A stretch of 6,580 nucleotides of DNA from Citricoccus sp. WCRC_4 (GCA_026645375.1 JAPFFX010000148.1:1-6580), one strand, 5' to 3'; shown: positions 1-6,435, counted from the first letter of the stretch. Made by a program: numbers and translations. Notes: a model not told the origin generated them from the sequence alone.

Positions 1-25
1 GAGGATGTACGAGTGAGGTAGCACG

Positions 26-63
26 GAGACGGCCGCACTCCCCTGGGGGCGTGCGGCCGGCTC
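26..63. terminator. Stem-loop, probable intrinsic terminator (outer)
   Basis: An inverted repeat pairs 30-38 with 51-59 (9 bp, core GGCCGCAC/GTGCGGCC). After one mismatch it continues with GAG 26-28 against CTC 61-63. The loop is C-rich then G-rich (40-42 against 47-49) and may pair further. There is no T-tract on either side, which is common for stem-loop terminators in high-GC actinobacteria. It lies about 85 bases beyond the P450 stop, so it may be a second backup terminator for the minus-strand operon. It could equally serve a plus-strand gene ending left of the window. Confidence 0.55.
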
Positions 64-109
64 GGTGATCGACGCGCTGACTTCGCGTCCGCCCGCCGAC
101 CGTGATCCG

Positions 110-138
110 TCCGCGGGCCGGCGTCGGGAGCCCGCGGA
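110..138 (-). terminator. Stem-loop terminator after the P450 gene
   Basis: A perfect 9-bp inverted repeat pairs TCCGCGGGC at 110-118 with GCCCGCGGA at 130-138 around an 11-base loop. It begins 8 bases beyond the P450 stop codon (147-149 on the minus strand), the expected place for the terminator of the SDR-reductase-P450 operon. There is no U-tract. Termination is inferred from position and stem strength. Confidence 0.6.
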
Positions 139-146
139 GCCAGCTG

Positions 147-1355
147 TCAGCTGTTCGGCACCAGCCGCAGCGGCATCCGGGCGAAGCCGCGCAGCACGTT
201 GTGGATCCACGGGGTGACCTCACCGGTCAGCTCGATCCGGTCCACGCGCTGGGCCAGGGCCTGCAGCATGAGCTCGATCTCGGTGCGGGCGATCGGCTGC
301 CCGACGCACTGGTGCAGACCCATGCCGAAGGCCACGTGGCCGGAGGCGTTGCGGTCCAGGTCGAACACGTCGGCGTTCTCGCCCCACTTGCGCGGGTCAC
401 GGTTCGCGGCCCCCATGAACAGCAGGATCTTGGAGTCCGCCGGGATGTGCACCCCGCCGATCTCGGTGTCCACGGTGCTGGTGCGGTGGAACATCTGGAA
501 GGGCGACTCCACGCGCAGCGCCTCGTCCACGGCGAACTTGGCCAGCTGCGGCTTGGCCTTGAGCTTCTCCCACTGCTCGGGGTACTTGGCCAGGTTGTAG
601 AGGGTGTTGCCGATGCCGAAGATGGTCGTGTCCACGCCGGCGGAGAGCAGGGCCCGGACCAGGAGGGTGGCCTGCTGGGGCTCGATCCGGCCCTCGTCGG
701 CGACCGTCCAGATGTCCGCCCCGAGCCCGGTGTCCGTCAGGTTCTCCCGCTCGCAGCTGTCCATGACCCAGGCGGCCACGCGCTCGCCCTCCTCGAAGGC
801 CGCGGCGCGGAGGTCATTGTCCGCCCCGAAGGCGTTGAAGACCATGGAGCCGTACGGCAGCAGGTTCTCCCGCCCGTCCGGGCGCAGGCCCACGGCGTCC
901 GGGAACACCTTGAGCGGGTAGCGCTCGGCGATGTCCACGATGCCGTCCACGTCACCGCGCTGGGCCACCTCCTCGGCGAGCTCCTCGGCGAAGGGGGCGA
1001 ACTGCTCGCGCAGCCGGCGCATGGTCGAGGGGGAGATGACCCCGGCCAGTCCGCGGCGCATGACGGTGTGCGTGGGCGGGTCGGACTCCAGGATCGACGG
1101 CGGGCGCCACTCGGCCTCCTTGCGGATGTCCTTGGGGCCCAGGCCGCCGCTGGAGCAGTACGACTCGAAGTCGGTGAGGATCTCGTAGACCCACTCGTAG
1201 CGGGTGACGGCGTAGCAGCCGTGCTTCTCCAGCCAGACCACCGGTCCGGCCTCGCGCAGCTTCTCGTGCAGCGGGTAGGGGTTCGAGATGTTCTCGATCG
1301 TGAAGGGGTCGTCCGGCAGGGAGACGACGCTGGTGGGGGACATCGTGACGGTCAT
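147..1355 (-). CDS. Cytochrome P450, CYP199A/PbdA-like aromatic O-demethylase
   Basis: Soluble bacterial P450 of 402 aa with no membrane anchor. The I-helix oxygen-activation motif A239-G-V-D-T-T244 is present. The K-helix ExxR is E278-R281, and the haem loop F343-GMGLHQ-C350 carries the cysteine ligand. From memory, long stretches match Rhodopseudomonas CYP199A2/A4, which oxidise para-substituted benzoates such as 4-methoxybenzoate. Examples are the WRPPS motif (83-87), the region around YPLKVFPDA (146-154), and VFNAFG (172-177). By that alignment the carboxylate-contacting Arg and Ser correspond to R84 and S87, and the pocket phenylalanines to F173, F176 and F289. Hence the likely reaction is O-demethylation of a para-methoxybenzoate to a phenol plus formaldehyde. 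The start at 1355 has AGGAG five bases upstream; the Met at residue 5 has no such site. It is the last gene of the operon, 22 bases after the reductase that probably feeds it electrons. Class is certain; substrate is inferred. Confidence 0.93.
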   Translation of the reverse strand: MTVTMSPTSVVSLPDDPFTIENISNPYPLHEKLREAGPVVWLEKHGCYAVTRYEWVYEILTDFESYCSSGGLGPKDIRKEAEWRPPSILESDPPTHTVMRRGLAGVISPSTMRRLREQFAPFAEELAEEVAQRGDVDGIVDIAERYPLKVFPDAVGLRPDGRENLLPYGSMVFNAFGADNDLRAAAFEEGERVAAWVMDSCERENLTDTGLGADIWTVADEGRIEPQQATLLVRALLSAGVDTTIFGIGNTLYNLAKYPEQWEKLKAKPQLAKFAVDEALRVESPFQMFHRTSTVDTEIGGVHIPADSKILLFMGAANRDPRKWGENADVFDLDRNASGHVAFGMGLHQCVGQPIARTEIELMLQALAQRVDRIELTGEVTPWIHNVLRGFARMPLRLVPNS

Positions 1356-1377
1356 GGATTCTCCTGGTGGCGTCGGG

Positions 1378-2418
1378 TCAGAGGTCGAGGACGAGCTTGG
1401 GGCAACCGGCGGCCGCGCGGGAGACGCAGACCATCATGCAGTCGCCGAAGCGCTTCTCGTCCTCGCTGAGGATGGCGTCGCGGTGCTCGACCTCGCCGCT
1501 GACCACGTGGGTCTCGCAGGTGCCGCAGATCCCGCCGCGGCAGGAGGACAGGACCCGGACGCCGTGCTCCTCCACGGCCTCCAGGATGGTCTGGTCCGGG
1601 GCCACCGTGACGGTCTTGCCCGTCTGGGTCAGCTCGACCTCGAAGGGCTCGGCGCTGGCACCGGCGTCCAGGCTCGCGGCCACGAACCGCTCCGTGTGCA
1701 GGACCCCGGGGGGCCAGCCCATGCAGTAGTCCTCGATGACGCGCAGCAGCGGCTCCGGGCCGCACGCGTACACGAGCATCTTGGCCCGCGGCAGGGCCAG
1801 CAGGCCCTCGAGGTCGATCCGTCCCACCTCGTCCTCGGGGAAGAGCAGGATCCGCTCGCCGTACCGCTCGATGAGCTCGTCCGCGAACGCCATCGACGCG
1901 CGGGAGCGCCCGCCGTAGGCCAGGCGCCACTCGCGCCCGGCGGCCTCGGCGGCCTCGATCATCGGCAGGATGGGCGTGATGCCGATGCCCCCGGCGATGA
2001 ACAGGTACTTCCGGGAGTCCACGAAGGGGAAGTTGTTGCGCGGGCCGTTGATCCGGATGACGTCACCCTCGGCCAGTGACCGGTGGACGTACTCGGAGCC
2101 GCCGCGGGAGTCCCGCGTGTGCAGCACCGAGACCTGGATGCGGCTGCGGTCGGCGAGCGGGGAGCACAGCGAGTACTGGCGCACGTGGTCCGGCAGCACC
2201 AGGTCGATGTGGGAGCCGGGCTCCCAGCGGGCGAACTCGGAACCGTCGAGGGTGCGCAGCGTGAGGCGGCGGACGCCCTCGGCGAGGGTCTCGAGCCGCT
2301 CGACCACGACCTCCTCGAGGTCGTGCCCGAAGCGGCCGCCGCGCTCCGGCTCGGGGGCCACGGCAGTGGCGGTGGTGATGGAAGCGGTGCCGGACCCGGT
2401 GTCATGGATGCTCTGCAT
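1378..2418 (-). CDS. Phthalate-dioxygenase-reductase-type NADH:flavin/2Fe-2S oxidoreductase, P450 partner
   Basis: Protein of 346 aa with the domain order of the phthalate dioxygenase reductase (PDR) family. The flavin-binding beta-barrel (about 34-132) carries R80-QYS. The nucleotide-binding domain (about 137-245) has GGIGITP at 143-149 and CGP at 219-221. The C-terminal plant-type ferredoxin domain (about 258-346) has cysteines C293, C298, C301 and C331, spaced Cx4Cx2Cx29C, for a 2Fe-2S cluster. Family members carry electrons from NADH through FMN to the cluster and on to an oxygenase. With no Rieske oxygenase nearby and a P450 just downstream, the P450 is the likely acceptor; a PbdA/PbdB pair of this kind is known from Rhodococcus. 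The first ~30 residues are low-complexity and precede the conserved domain, with no internal Met to offer a later start. The start is fixed by GGAGG four bases upstream, overlapping the SDR stop codon. The cofactor (FMN rather than FAD) is inferred from the family. Confidence 0.92.
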   Translation of the reverse strand: MQSIHDTGSGTASITTATAVAPEPERGGRFGHDLEEVVVERLETLAEGVRRLTLRTLDGSEFARWEPGSHIDLVLPDHVRQYSLCSPLADRSRIQVSVLHTRDSRGGSEYVHRSLAEGDVIRINGPRNNFPFVDSRKYLFIAGGIGITPILPMIEAAEAAGREWRLAYGGRSRASMAFADELIERYGERILLFPEDEVGRIDLEGLLALPRAKMLVYACGPEPLLRVIEDYCMGWPPGVLHTERFVAASLDAGASAEPFEVELTQTGKTVTVAPDQTILEAVEEHGVRVLSSCRGGICGTCETHVVSGEVEHRDAILSEDEKRFGDCMMVCVSRAAAGCPKLVLDL

Positions 2419-2422
2419 GATG

Positions 2423-2431
2423 CCTCCTTCA
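2423..2431 (-). promoter_or_regulatory. Ribosome binding site overlapping the SDR stop codon
   Basis: On the minus strand the TGA of the SDR gene (2431-2429) runs directly into AAGGAGG (2429-2423), followed by four bases and the ATG of the reductase. Such overlap usually means translational coupling, which would keep SDR and reductase synthesis in proportion. The overlap is visible in the sequence; coupling is inferred. Confidence 0.75.
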
Positions 2432-3217
2432 GACGGCCGCGGAGGCCATGGTGGTGACGGTGCGGTGGGCGGACAGCCCGCCGTCGACGCACAGGTCGGT
2501 GCCGTTGATCCAGGACGCCTGCGGGGTCAGCAGGAACGCGATCGCCTCGGCGATGTCCTCGGGCTGGCCGGCCCGGCCGAGCAGGGCCACCGCGCCCTCG
2601 ACCTTCTCGCGGCCGTGGTCCTTCTTGAAGTCCTCCAGGATGGGGGTCTGCACCGGTCCGGGGCTGACCGAGTTCACCCGGACCCGGCCCAGGTTCTCGG
2701 CGGCCTGCACCTGGGTCAGCCAGCGCACGCACTCCTTGGAGAACCGGTAGGAGTTCCCGGTCACCTCCGGATCGCCGGCGACGGCGGCCAGCGCCTCCGC
2801 GGCGTCCGCGGCCTGGACGAAGCGGGCCACCTCCAGCTGGCGGGCGGCCCAGCCGCTGGCCACGTTCGAGGCCAGGTTGACGACGGCGCCGCCGTCGGCG
2901 ATCTTCGGCAGCAGGGCACGGGTCAGGTCCCGCACGCCGAACACGTTGACGGCCAGCACCGTCTGCCACGGCGCGGTCCCGGGCACCCCGGCGATGTTGA
3001 GCAGCCCGGCCACCCCCTCCGGGACCCGGTCGGCGACGGCGGCCACGCCCTCGGGCGTGGAGAGGTCGCCCTGGATGAAGGTTCCGCTGAACTCGGCGGG
3101 GACATTGCGGTCCACGCCGATCACGGTGGCCCCGTTCCGCTGCAGCAGGGCCGCCGTGGCGGCGCCGATGCCCGAGGCGACGCCGGTGACGACGAGGGTC
3201 TTCCCATCGAGGTTCAT
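2429..3217 (-). CDS. Short-chain dehydrogenase, coniferyl-alcohol dehydrogenase (CalA)-like
   Basis: Classical-type SDR of 262 aa, predicted to oxidise an alcohol to an aldehyde with NAD+. The Rossmann motif T11-GVASGIG-A19 is present. D36 at the end of the second strand favours NAD+ over NADP+. NIAG (74-77), N91, S117, Y157 and K161 make up the active site, followed by PGPVQTP (186-192). Ser and Tyr lie 40 residues apart instead of the usual ~13. This insertion is typical of the 3-alpha-hydroxysteroid dehydrogenase/coniferyl-alcohol dehydrogenase subgroup. From memory, stretches such as GATVIGVDRN and NIAGVPGTA closely match Pseudomonas CalA. An aromatic alcohol substrate is therefore likely, though not proven; a steroid or terpene alcohol is the alternative. 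The ATG at 3217 is chosen because GGAAGGA lies seven bases upstream and the family N-terminus begins here. An in-frame Met at 3343 would add 42 residues unlike any SDR. First gene of the operon. Confidence 0.9.
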   Translation of the reverse strand: MNLDGKTLVVTGVASGIGAATAALLQRNGATVIGVDRNVPAEFSGTFIQGDLSTPEGVAAVADRVPEGVAGLLNIAGVPGTAPWQTVLAVNVFGVRDLTRALLPKIADGGAVVNLASNVASGWAARQLEVARFVQAADAAEALAAVAGDPEVTGNSYRFSKECVRWLTQVQAAENLGRVRVNSVSPGPVQTPILEDFKKDHGREKVEGAVALLGRAGQPEDIAEAIAFLLTPQASWINGTDLCVDGGLSAHRTVTTMASAAV

Positions 3218-3468
3218 GGGTATGTCCTTCCGGTGGTCCGCATCCGATCCTTCCCGAGACGCCCCGGAGTGCGGGATGCGACAGGATGATGATGCCTGGT
3301 GACGGTGTTTCCACCCACTATGTGGCGTGAAGCACGCAGACATCAGCCCAACTTTTTACTGGACGAAAAGACACGTGGGATGGCTCACAGGCGAGCGCGC
3401 AAGCTGGAACCCAGGAAGCGCGCCCGCCGGCCGGTGGGCGCTTCAGCCGCTGAACCCGAGGAGGACGC
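3218..3468. promoter_or_regulatory. Divergent control region between SDR operon and aldehyde dehydrogenase
   Basis: These 251 bases separate two divergently read starts, so promoters for both directions must lie here or nearby. They include the GGAAGGA ribosome binding site for the SDR (3225-3231, minus) and GAGGAGGA for the aldehyde dehydrogenase (3458-3465, plus). An AT-rich patch at about 3350-3372, containing TTTTTA and GAAAAG, stands out from the surrounding GC-rich sequence and may be a promoter core. No convincing -35/-10 pair could be assigned in either direction. Two short inverted repeats are candidate operator sites: CAGG-N9-CCTG at 3282-3298 and the one described at 3312-3329. Confidence 0.5.
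3312..3329. promoter_or_regulatory. Candidate operator, inverted repeat
   Basis: CCAC (3315-3318) and GTGG (3322-3325) flank TAT. The symmetry extends outward as CAC (3312-3314) against GTG (3327-3329), with one unpaired C at 3326. The site lies centrally between the two divergent genes, where a shared regulator would bind. The arms are short, so a chance repeat is possible. No regulator gene is in the window to suggest a family. Confidence 0.3.
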
Positions 3469-4845
3469 GTGACCGCGACCTATGCAGTGATCGACCCGGC
3501 CACCCTGGAGTCGGTCGGCGACGTTCCGCTCCACCAGCCCGAGGACGTCGAGCGCGCCATCTCCGCCGCCCAGCAGGCCTCCCGCGCGTGGGCCGCGGAC
3601 CGCGAGGCCCGGCGCTCGGCCCTGCGGGCCGCCGCCGACGCCGTGACCGCGGAGGCCGAGGACCTCGGGCGCATCCTCTCCCTGGAGCAGGGCAAGGTGT
3701 GGGCCGAGGCCGCGCAGGAGTTCCGGGTGGCCGCCGGGCTGTTCCGGCACTACGCGGACCTGGACTGGGACCTGTCCGAGACGCTGCCCCCGCGGGACGG
3801 GCGCCAGGTGCAGGTCCAGTACGCCCCCGTCGGGCTCGTCGGGGCCATCACCCCGTGGAACTTCCCCATCTCCCTGCTGGCCGTGAAGCTGGCCCCGGCC
3901 CTGGTGACCGGGTGCACCGTGATCGCCAAGCCCTCGCCGTCGACCCCGATGTCCACCCTGGCCCTGGCGGAGGTGCTGAACCGGTTCCTGCCCGCGCACG
4001 TGCTGCAGGTGGTCACCGGCCGCGGCGTCCTCTCCCGGGCGCTGTCCGAGATGCCGGGGGTCCGGAAGATCTCCTTCACCGGCTCCACCGAGATCGGGGC
4101 CGCGATCATGGCGCAGGCCGCCCCGACGGTGAAGAAGGTGACCCTGGAGCTCGGCGGCAACGACCCGGCCATCGTCCTGCCGGACGCCGACCTGCAGGTC
4201 ACCGCCCGGCGGATCGTGGCCTCGGCGTTCCGCAACGCCGGACAGGTCTGCATGGCGGTCAAGCGGGTCTATGTCCCGCGCGCGCAGAGCGCGGAGCTGA
4301 CCGAGGCGCTCGTGGCCGCGGCCTCCGCCCTGCGCGTGGGCCACGGCGTGGCCGAGGGCACCACGATGGGCCCGATGCACACCGAGGCCCAGCAGCAGCT
4401 GGTGAAGGACTTCGTCGACCAGGCCGTCGCCCAGGGCGGGCGGATCGCCCACGGCGGCCGGCACGGGACGTCCCTTCCGGGGTACTTCCTGGAGCCGACG
4501 ATCGTGGCCGACGCCCCGGCGTCCTCGGAGCTGGTCTCCTGCGAGCAGTTCGGCGCCGCGCTGCCCGTCGTCGCCTATGACGACCTGGACGCCACGATCG
4601 AGGAGCTCAACGCCCAGGAGTTCGGCCTGGGCGCCTCGGTCTGGTCCCCGGACCTGGACCGGGCCCATGCGGTGGCCTCCCGCCTGGAGGTCGGCACCGC
4701 GTGGATCAACCAGCACACCGTCGTCGAGTTGGACGCGCCCTTCGGCGGCTGGAAAGGCTCGGGCCTGGGCCGCGAGCGCGGCCGCTGGGGCCTGGAGGAG
4801 TACCTCGAGCCGCGCACCGTCAACGCGCGGTCCCACACGGACTGA
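3469..4845 (+). CDS. NAD(P)-dependent aldehyde dehydrogenase
   Basis: Aldehyde dehydrogenase superfamily protein of 458 aa that oxidises an aldehyde to a carboxylate. PWNFP (129-133) supplies the oxyanion Asn131. K154 contacts the cofactor, and FTGSTEIG (203-210) forms the nucleotide turn. E227 in LELGG is the general base and C261 in GQVC the nucleophile. E359-x-F361 is the cofactor-binding pair. The usual acidic residue after KPS is absent: the segment reads KPSPST (154-159). That residue normally holds the adenosine ribose of NAD+, so some NADP+ use is possible. The protein is slightly shorter than the common 480-500 aa but begins at the normal first strand and lacks no domain. The GTG start is supported by GGAGG four bases upstream. 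Its divergent position beside an alcohol dehydrogenase and a benzoate-type P450 suggests an aromatic aldehyde as substrate. Formaldehyde released by the P450 is a less likely alternative. Class certain, substrate inferred. Confidence 0.93.
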   Translation: MTATYAVIDPATLESVGDVPLHQPEDVERAISAAQQASRAWAADREARRSALRAAADAVTAEAEDLGRILSLEQGKVWAEAAQEFRVAAGLFRHYADLDWDLSETLPPRDGRQVQVQYAPVGLVGAITPWNFPISLLAVKLAPALVTGCTVIAKPSPSTPMSTLALAEVLNRFLPAHVLQVVTGRGVLSRALSEMPGVRKISFTGSTEIGAAIMAQAAPTVKKVTLELGGNDPAIVLPDADLQVTARRIVASAFRNAGQVCMAVKRVYVPRAQSAELTEALVAAASALRVGHGVAEGTTMGPMHTEAQQQLVKDFVDQAVAQGGRIAHGGRHGTSLPGYFLEPTIVADAPASSELVSCEQFGAALPVVAYDDLDATIEELNAQEFGLGASVWSPDLDRAHAVASRLEVGTAWINQHTVVELDAPFGGWKGSGLGRERGRWGLEEYLEPRTVNARSHTD

Positions 4846-4850
4846 GGCAA

Positions 4851-4877
4851 GGGCCGCCGGGGTGTGCCCTGGCGCCC
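4851..4877 (+). terminator. Stem-loop terminator after aldehyde dehydrogenase
   Basis: It begins five bases after the TGA stop. GGGC 4851-4854 pairs with GCCC 4874-4877, C4855 is bulged, and GCC 4856-4858 pairs with GGC 4871-4873. A G-T wobble (4859/4870) and GGG/CCC (4860-4862/4867-4869) close a TGTG loop. The stem is about 11 bp and very GC-rich. No T-run follows. Confidence 0.6.
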
Positions 4878-5094
4878 GCAAACAGGGAGCGGTGAACGCG
4901 TGTCGTCTGGCCACGTCGGCTGCGGGTGTGTCCGGTGGGGTTCGACTTACGGGACGGCCATGCGGGGGCGCTCATGGAAGGCTGCCGGTCTTCGCTGAGC
5001 TTGAGGTCACGGTCTTGATCCGACGGGGTCGATCCGAAGAAACCGAGCGGAAAGGATTGCCCGTTAATGAGGGTGCAGGCCAAGGAGCCATCAT
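4878..5094. other. Noncoding spacer between convergent genes
   Basis: No convincing gene was found between the aldehyde dehydrogenase and the carboxypeptidase. Short open frames exist but lack a ribosome binding site or a recognisable product. An imperfect stem-loop around 5013-5040 pairs GATC 5017-5020 with GATC 5031-5034 and GAC 5022-5024 with GTC 5028-5030. It may extend through TCTT 5013-5016 and AAGA 5037-5040. It could be a further termination element or chance. GC content begins to fall within this stretch. Confidence 0.5.
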
Positions 5095-5134
5095 GACAGG
5101 GGCCCTCCTGCCGCAGGGCAGGAGGACCCCTGTC
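5095..5134. terminator. Strong stem-loop, terminator of the carboxypeptidase gene, possibly bidirectional
   Basis: Arms 5095-5112 and 5117-5134 pair over 18 positions with a single C/A mismatch, around a four-base GCAG loop. Outer arms read GACAGGGG and CCCCTGTC. It ends 12 bases from the carboxypeptidase stop codon and lies between two convergent genes, so it can act on either transcript. There is no T-tract on either side. This is the strongest hairpin seen in the window. Confidence 0.75.
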
Positions 5135-5146
5135 GATTAGCCTCGC

Positions 5147-6322
5147 CTACTGGACTGGAATGATTCCCGCGTAGTCCGTCTGGTATCCGGTCACCGGCTG
5201 GTGTGGGATGTCTTCCCACCGTTCCGGATCTTCTTGTTGCACCTCTCCGGTGGCCATCCCGAGCAGGAGCTCCTTCAGTGCCAGCACGTTCTGCCGGATC
5301 GACTTGCCGCGGGCCTTCTGGCCCAAGCTGCCATCGGAGGTGTTTCCGCTCGTCTCAAAGAACACGACCGGGTTGGTGTGTCCTTCCGGGTTCAGCCCTT
5401 GGTAATCCAGGCCCAACATCATGGCCGAGACAACGCCGCCCTTGATGTCGATCTCCATGCCGTTGCCCACCTGATAGCGGTCCATGTTGATGGAACCGTA
5501 CTTCGAGAGTTCATCGTAGACATGCACGAGCATCTGCCGGGTCAGCACGTCATAGGCGCCGTCTTCGAGCCCGGGCAAGGTGGGTCCTCCCGGGGCCAGG
5601 GAAATGCCCAGGGACAAGGTCACGTCATCGCCTGTTCCCCATTCCTTCTTCAAGCCCTGGTGGTGGATGTCCACCCCGAAGGCCGGGTCCACCATGGTCC
5701 AGTACTCGTAGAACGCCAAGGACTCCTTCGCGGCGAAGCCGTCCGCGGTCCAGTCTCGGTTGAGGTCGATGCGCTGTTCGCGTCCGTTCCCACCGAGCGC
5801 GGGGGATCCGGTCACGTCGTCCCACAGGAGCGTATGGCGAATATTCGCCTCGGCGCCGTCTGGGTTGTACATCGGGATGAGGTGGAAGGTGTACTTCTCG
5901 CGCAGAAGGTCGTAGTCCGCGGATCCGTTCGTCCCCAGGTCCTTGAGCAGGGTCAGGAGCGAATCCGTGCCGTAGGGCTCGTTGCCGTGAATCCGTCCTT
6001 GAAGCCAGACGTCCTCCGGACCCGTACCCACGGTGGCCACGTAGAGGTCGCGGCCTTGTTCGGAGGTGTTCACGGATGTCCCGGCCTCGGCGAGGGTGAA
6101 GACGTCCACGTCGAAACGGGAGGTCTCCTCCAGTTTCGTCAGCTCCTGCTCCACGTCTGCATAGGTCAGGATGCTGGAGATGTTGGTCTGGCCATTGGGC
6201 GAGGGAAAGTTCGCATCTGCCATTGCGGGTGCGACGCCTACCGGCGCAGCGAGCATCAGCGACGCTGCGGTCACGACGGCCGCGAGGCGGCGACGCCGAG
6301 TGGTTCGTTTGGTGGACTGCAT
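5147..6322 (-). CDS. Secreted M14-family zinc carboxypeptidase
   Basis: Predicted exported metallocarboxypeptidase of 391 aa. A Sec-type signal peptide runs from the basic start (K5, then R9-R12) through a hydrophobic stretch (about 13-32) to an A-x-A site near 33-37. The M14 zinc ligands are H112 and E115 in HGNE, and H220 (or H221) in DIHHQG. N188-R189 match the substrate-carboxylate-binding Asn-Arg of carboxypeptidase A. E323 in FFETSG matches the catalytic glutamate. There is no propeptide of typical size between the signal and the catalytic domain, and no wall anchor or C-terminal membrane segment, so it is probably released. The likely role is removing C-terminal residues from peptides for nutrition; acting on cell-wall peptides is an alternative. 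The start at 6322 is chosen because AGGAG lies four bases upstream and gives a normal signal peptide. A Met at 6361 adds 13 residues without a clear site. GC content is lower than in the catabolic genes. Confidence 0.88.
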   Translation of the reverse strand: MQSTKRTTRRRRLAAVVTAASLMLAAPVGVAPAMADANFPSPNGQTNISSILTYADVEQELTKLEETSRFDVDVFTLAEAGTSVNTSEQGRDLYVATVGTGPEDVWLQGRIHGNEPYGTDSLLTLLKDLGTNGSADYDLLREKYTFHLIPMYNPDGAEANIRHTLLWDDVTGSPALGGNGREQRIDLNRDWTADGFAAKESLAFYEYWTMVDPAFGVDIHHQGLKKEWGTGDDVTLSLGISLAPGGPTLPGLEDGAYDVLTRQMLVHVYDELSKYGSINMDRYQVGNGMEIDIKGGVVSAMMLGLDYQGLNPEGHTNPVVFFETSGNTSDGSLGQKARGKSIRQNVLALKELLLGMATGEVQQEDPERWEDIPHQPVTGYQTDYAGIIPVQ

Positions 6323-6407
6323 GACTCTCCTGGAGGTTCTCCCGTGTTGCCACGGCGACATACGTGCTGGTCACAGCCTCAATCGTCGGTGATCGAGGCC
6401 TTCCCGC

Positions 6408-6435
6408 AGTCTAGGTGTGGCCCAGATCACCTCAA
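6408..6435 (-). promoter_or_regulatory. Candidate sigma-70-type promoter for the carboxypeptidase
   Basis: On the minus strand TTGAGG (6435-6430) and TAGACT (6413-6408) are separated by 16 bases. Each matches four of six consensus positions of the -35 and -10 boxes. The -10 box is about 85 bases from the ATG, leaving a leader of roughly 80 bases. The match is reasonable but computed by eye. Confidence 0.45.

Noticed and set aside
102..1469. Long plus-strand open frame (455 codons) opposite the P450 gene
   Set aside because: It is antisense to a gene with clear P450 motifs, and its translation is rich in Gly, Arg, Val and His with no family motif. Long antisense frames are expected at this GC content.
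1959..3314. Second long minus-strand frame (451 codons) spanning the SDR and part of the reductase
   Set aside because: It overlaps two well-supported genes out of frame, and its product is Arg/Pro/Gly-rich without motifs. It is a GC-driven shadow.
3218..3343. Upstream in-frame start for the SDR adding 42 residues
   Set aside because: The extension matches no SDR N-terminus, and the ATG at 3217 has a well-spaced ribosome binding site directly before the Rossmann fold.
3385..4914. Long minus-strand open frame (509 codons) opposite the aldehyde dehydrogenase
   Set aside because: The plus-strand frame carries every catalytic motif of an aldehyde dehydrogenase. The antisense product is low-complexity Gly/Arg/His-rich sequence.
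4939..4946. GGTTCGAC motif resembling a tRNA T-loop
   Set aside because: The flanking bases do not form a T-stem and no anticodon arm or acceptor stem could be found. Treated as chance.
5017..5036. Closely spaced GATCCGA direct repeats
   Set aside because: Only two short copies that also form part of an imperfect hairpin; too little to call a repeat array or attachment site.
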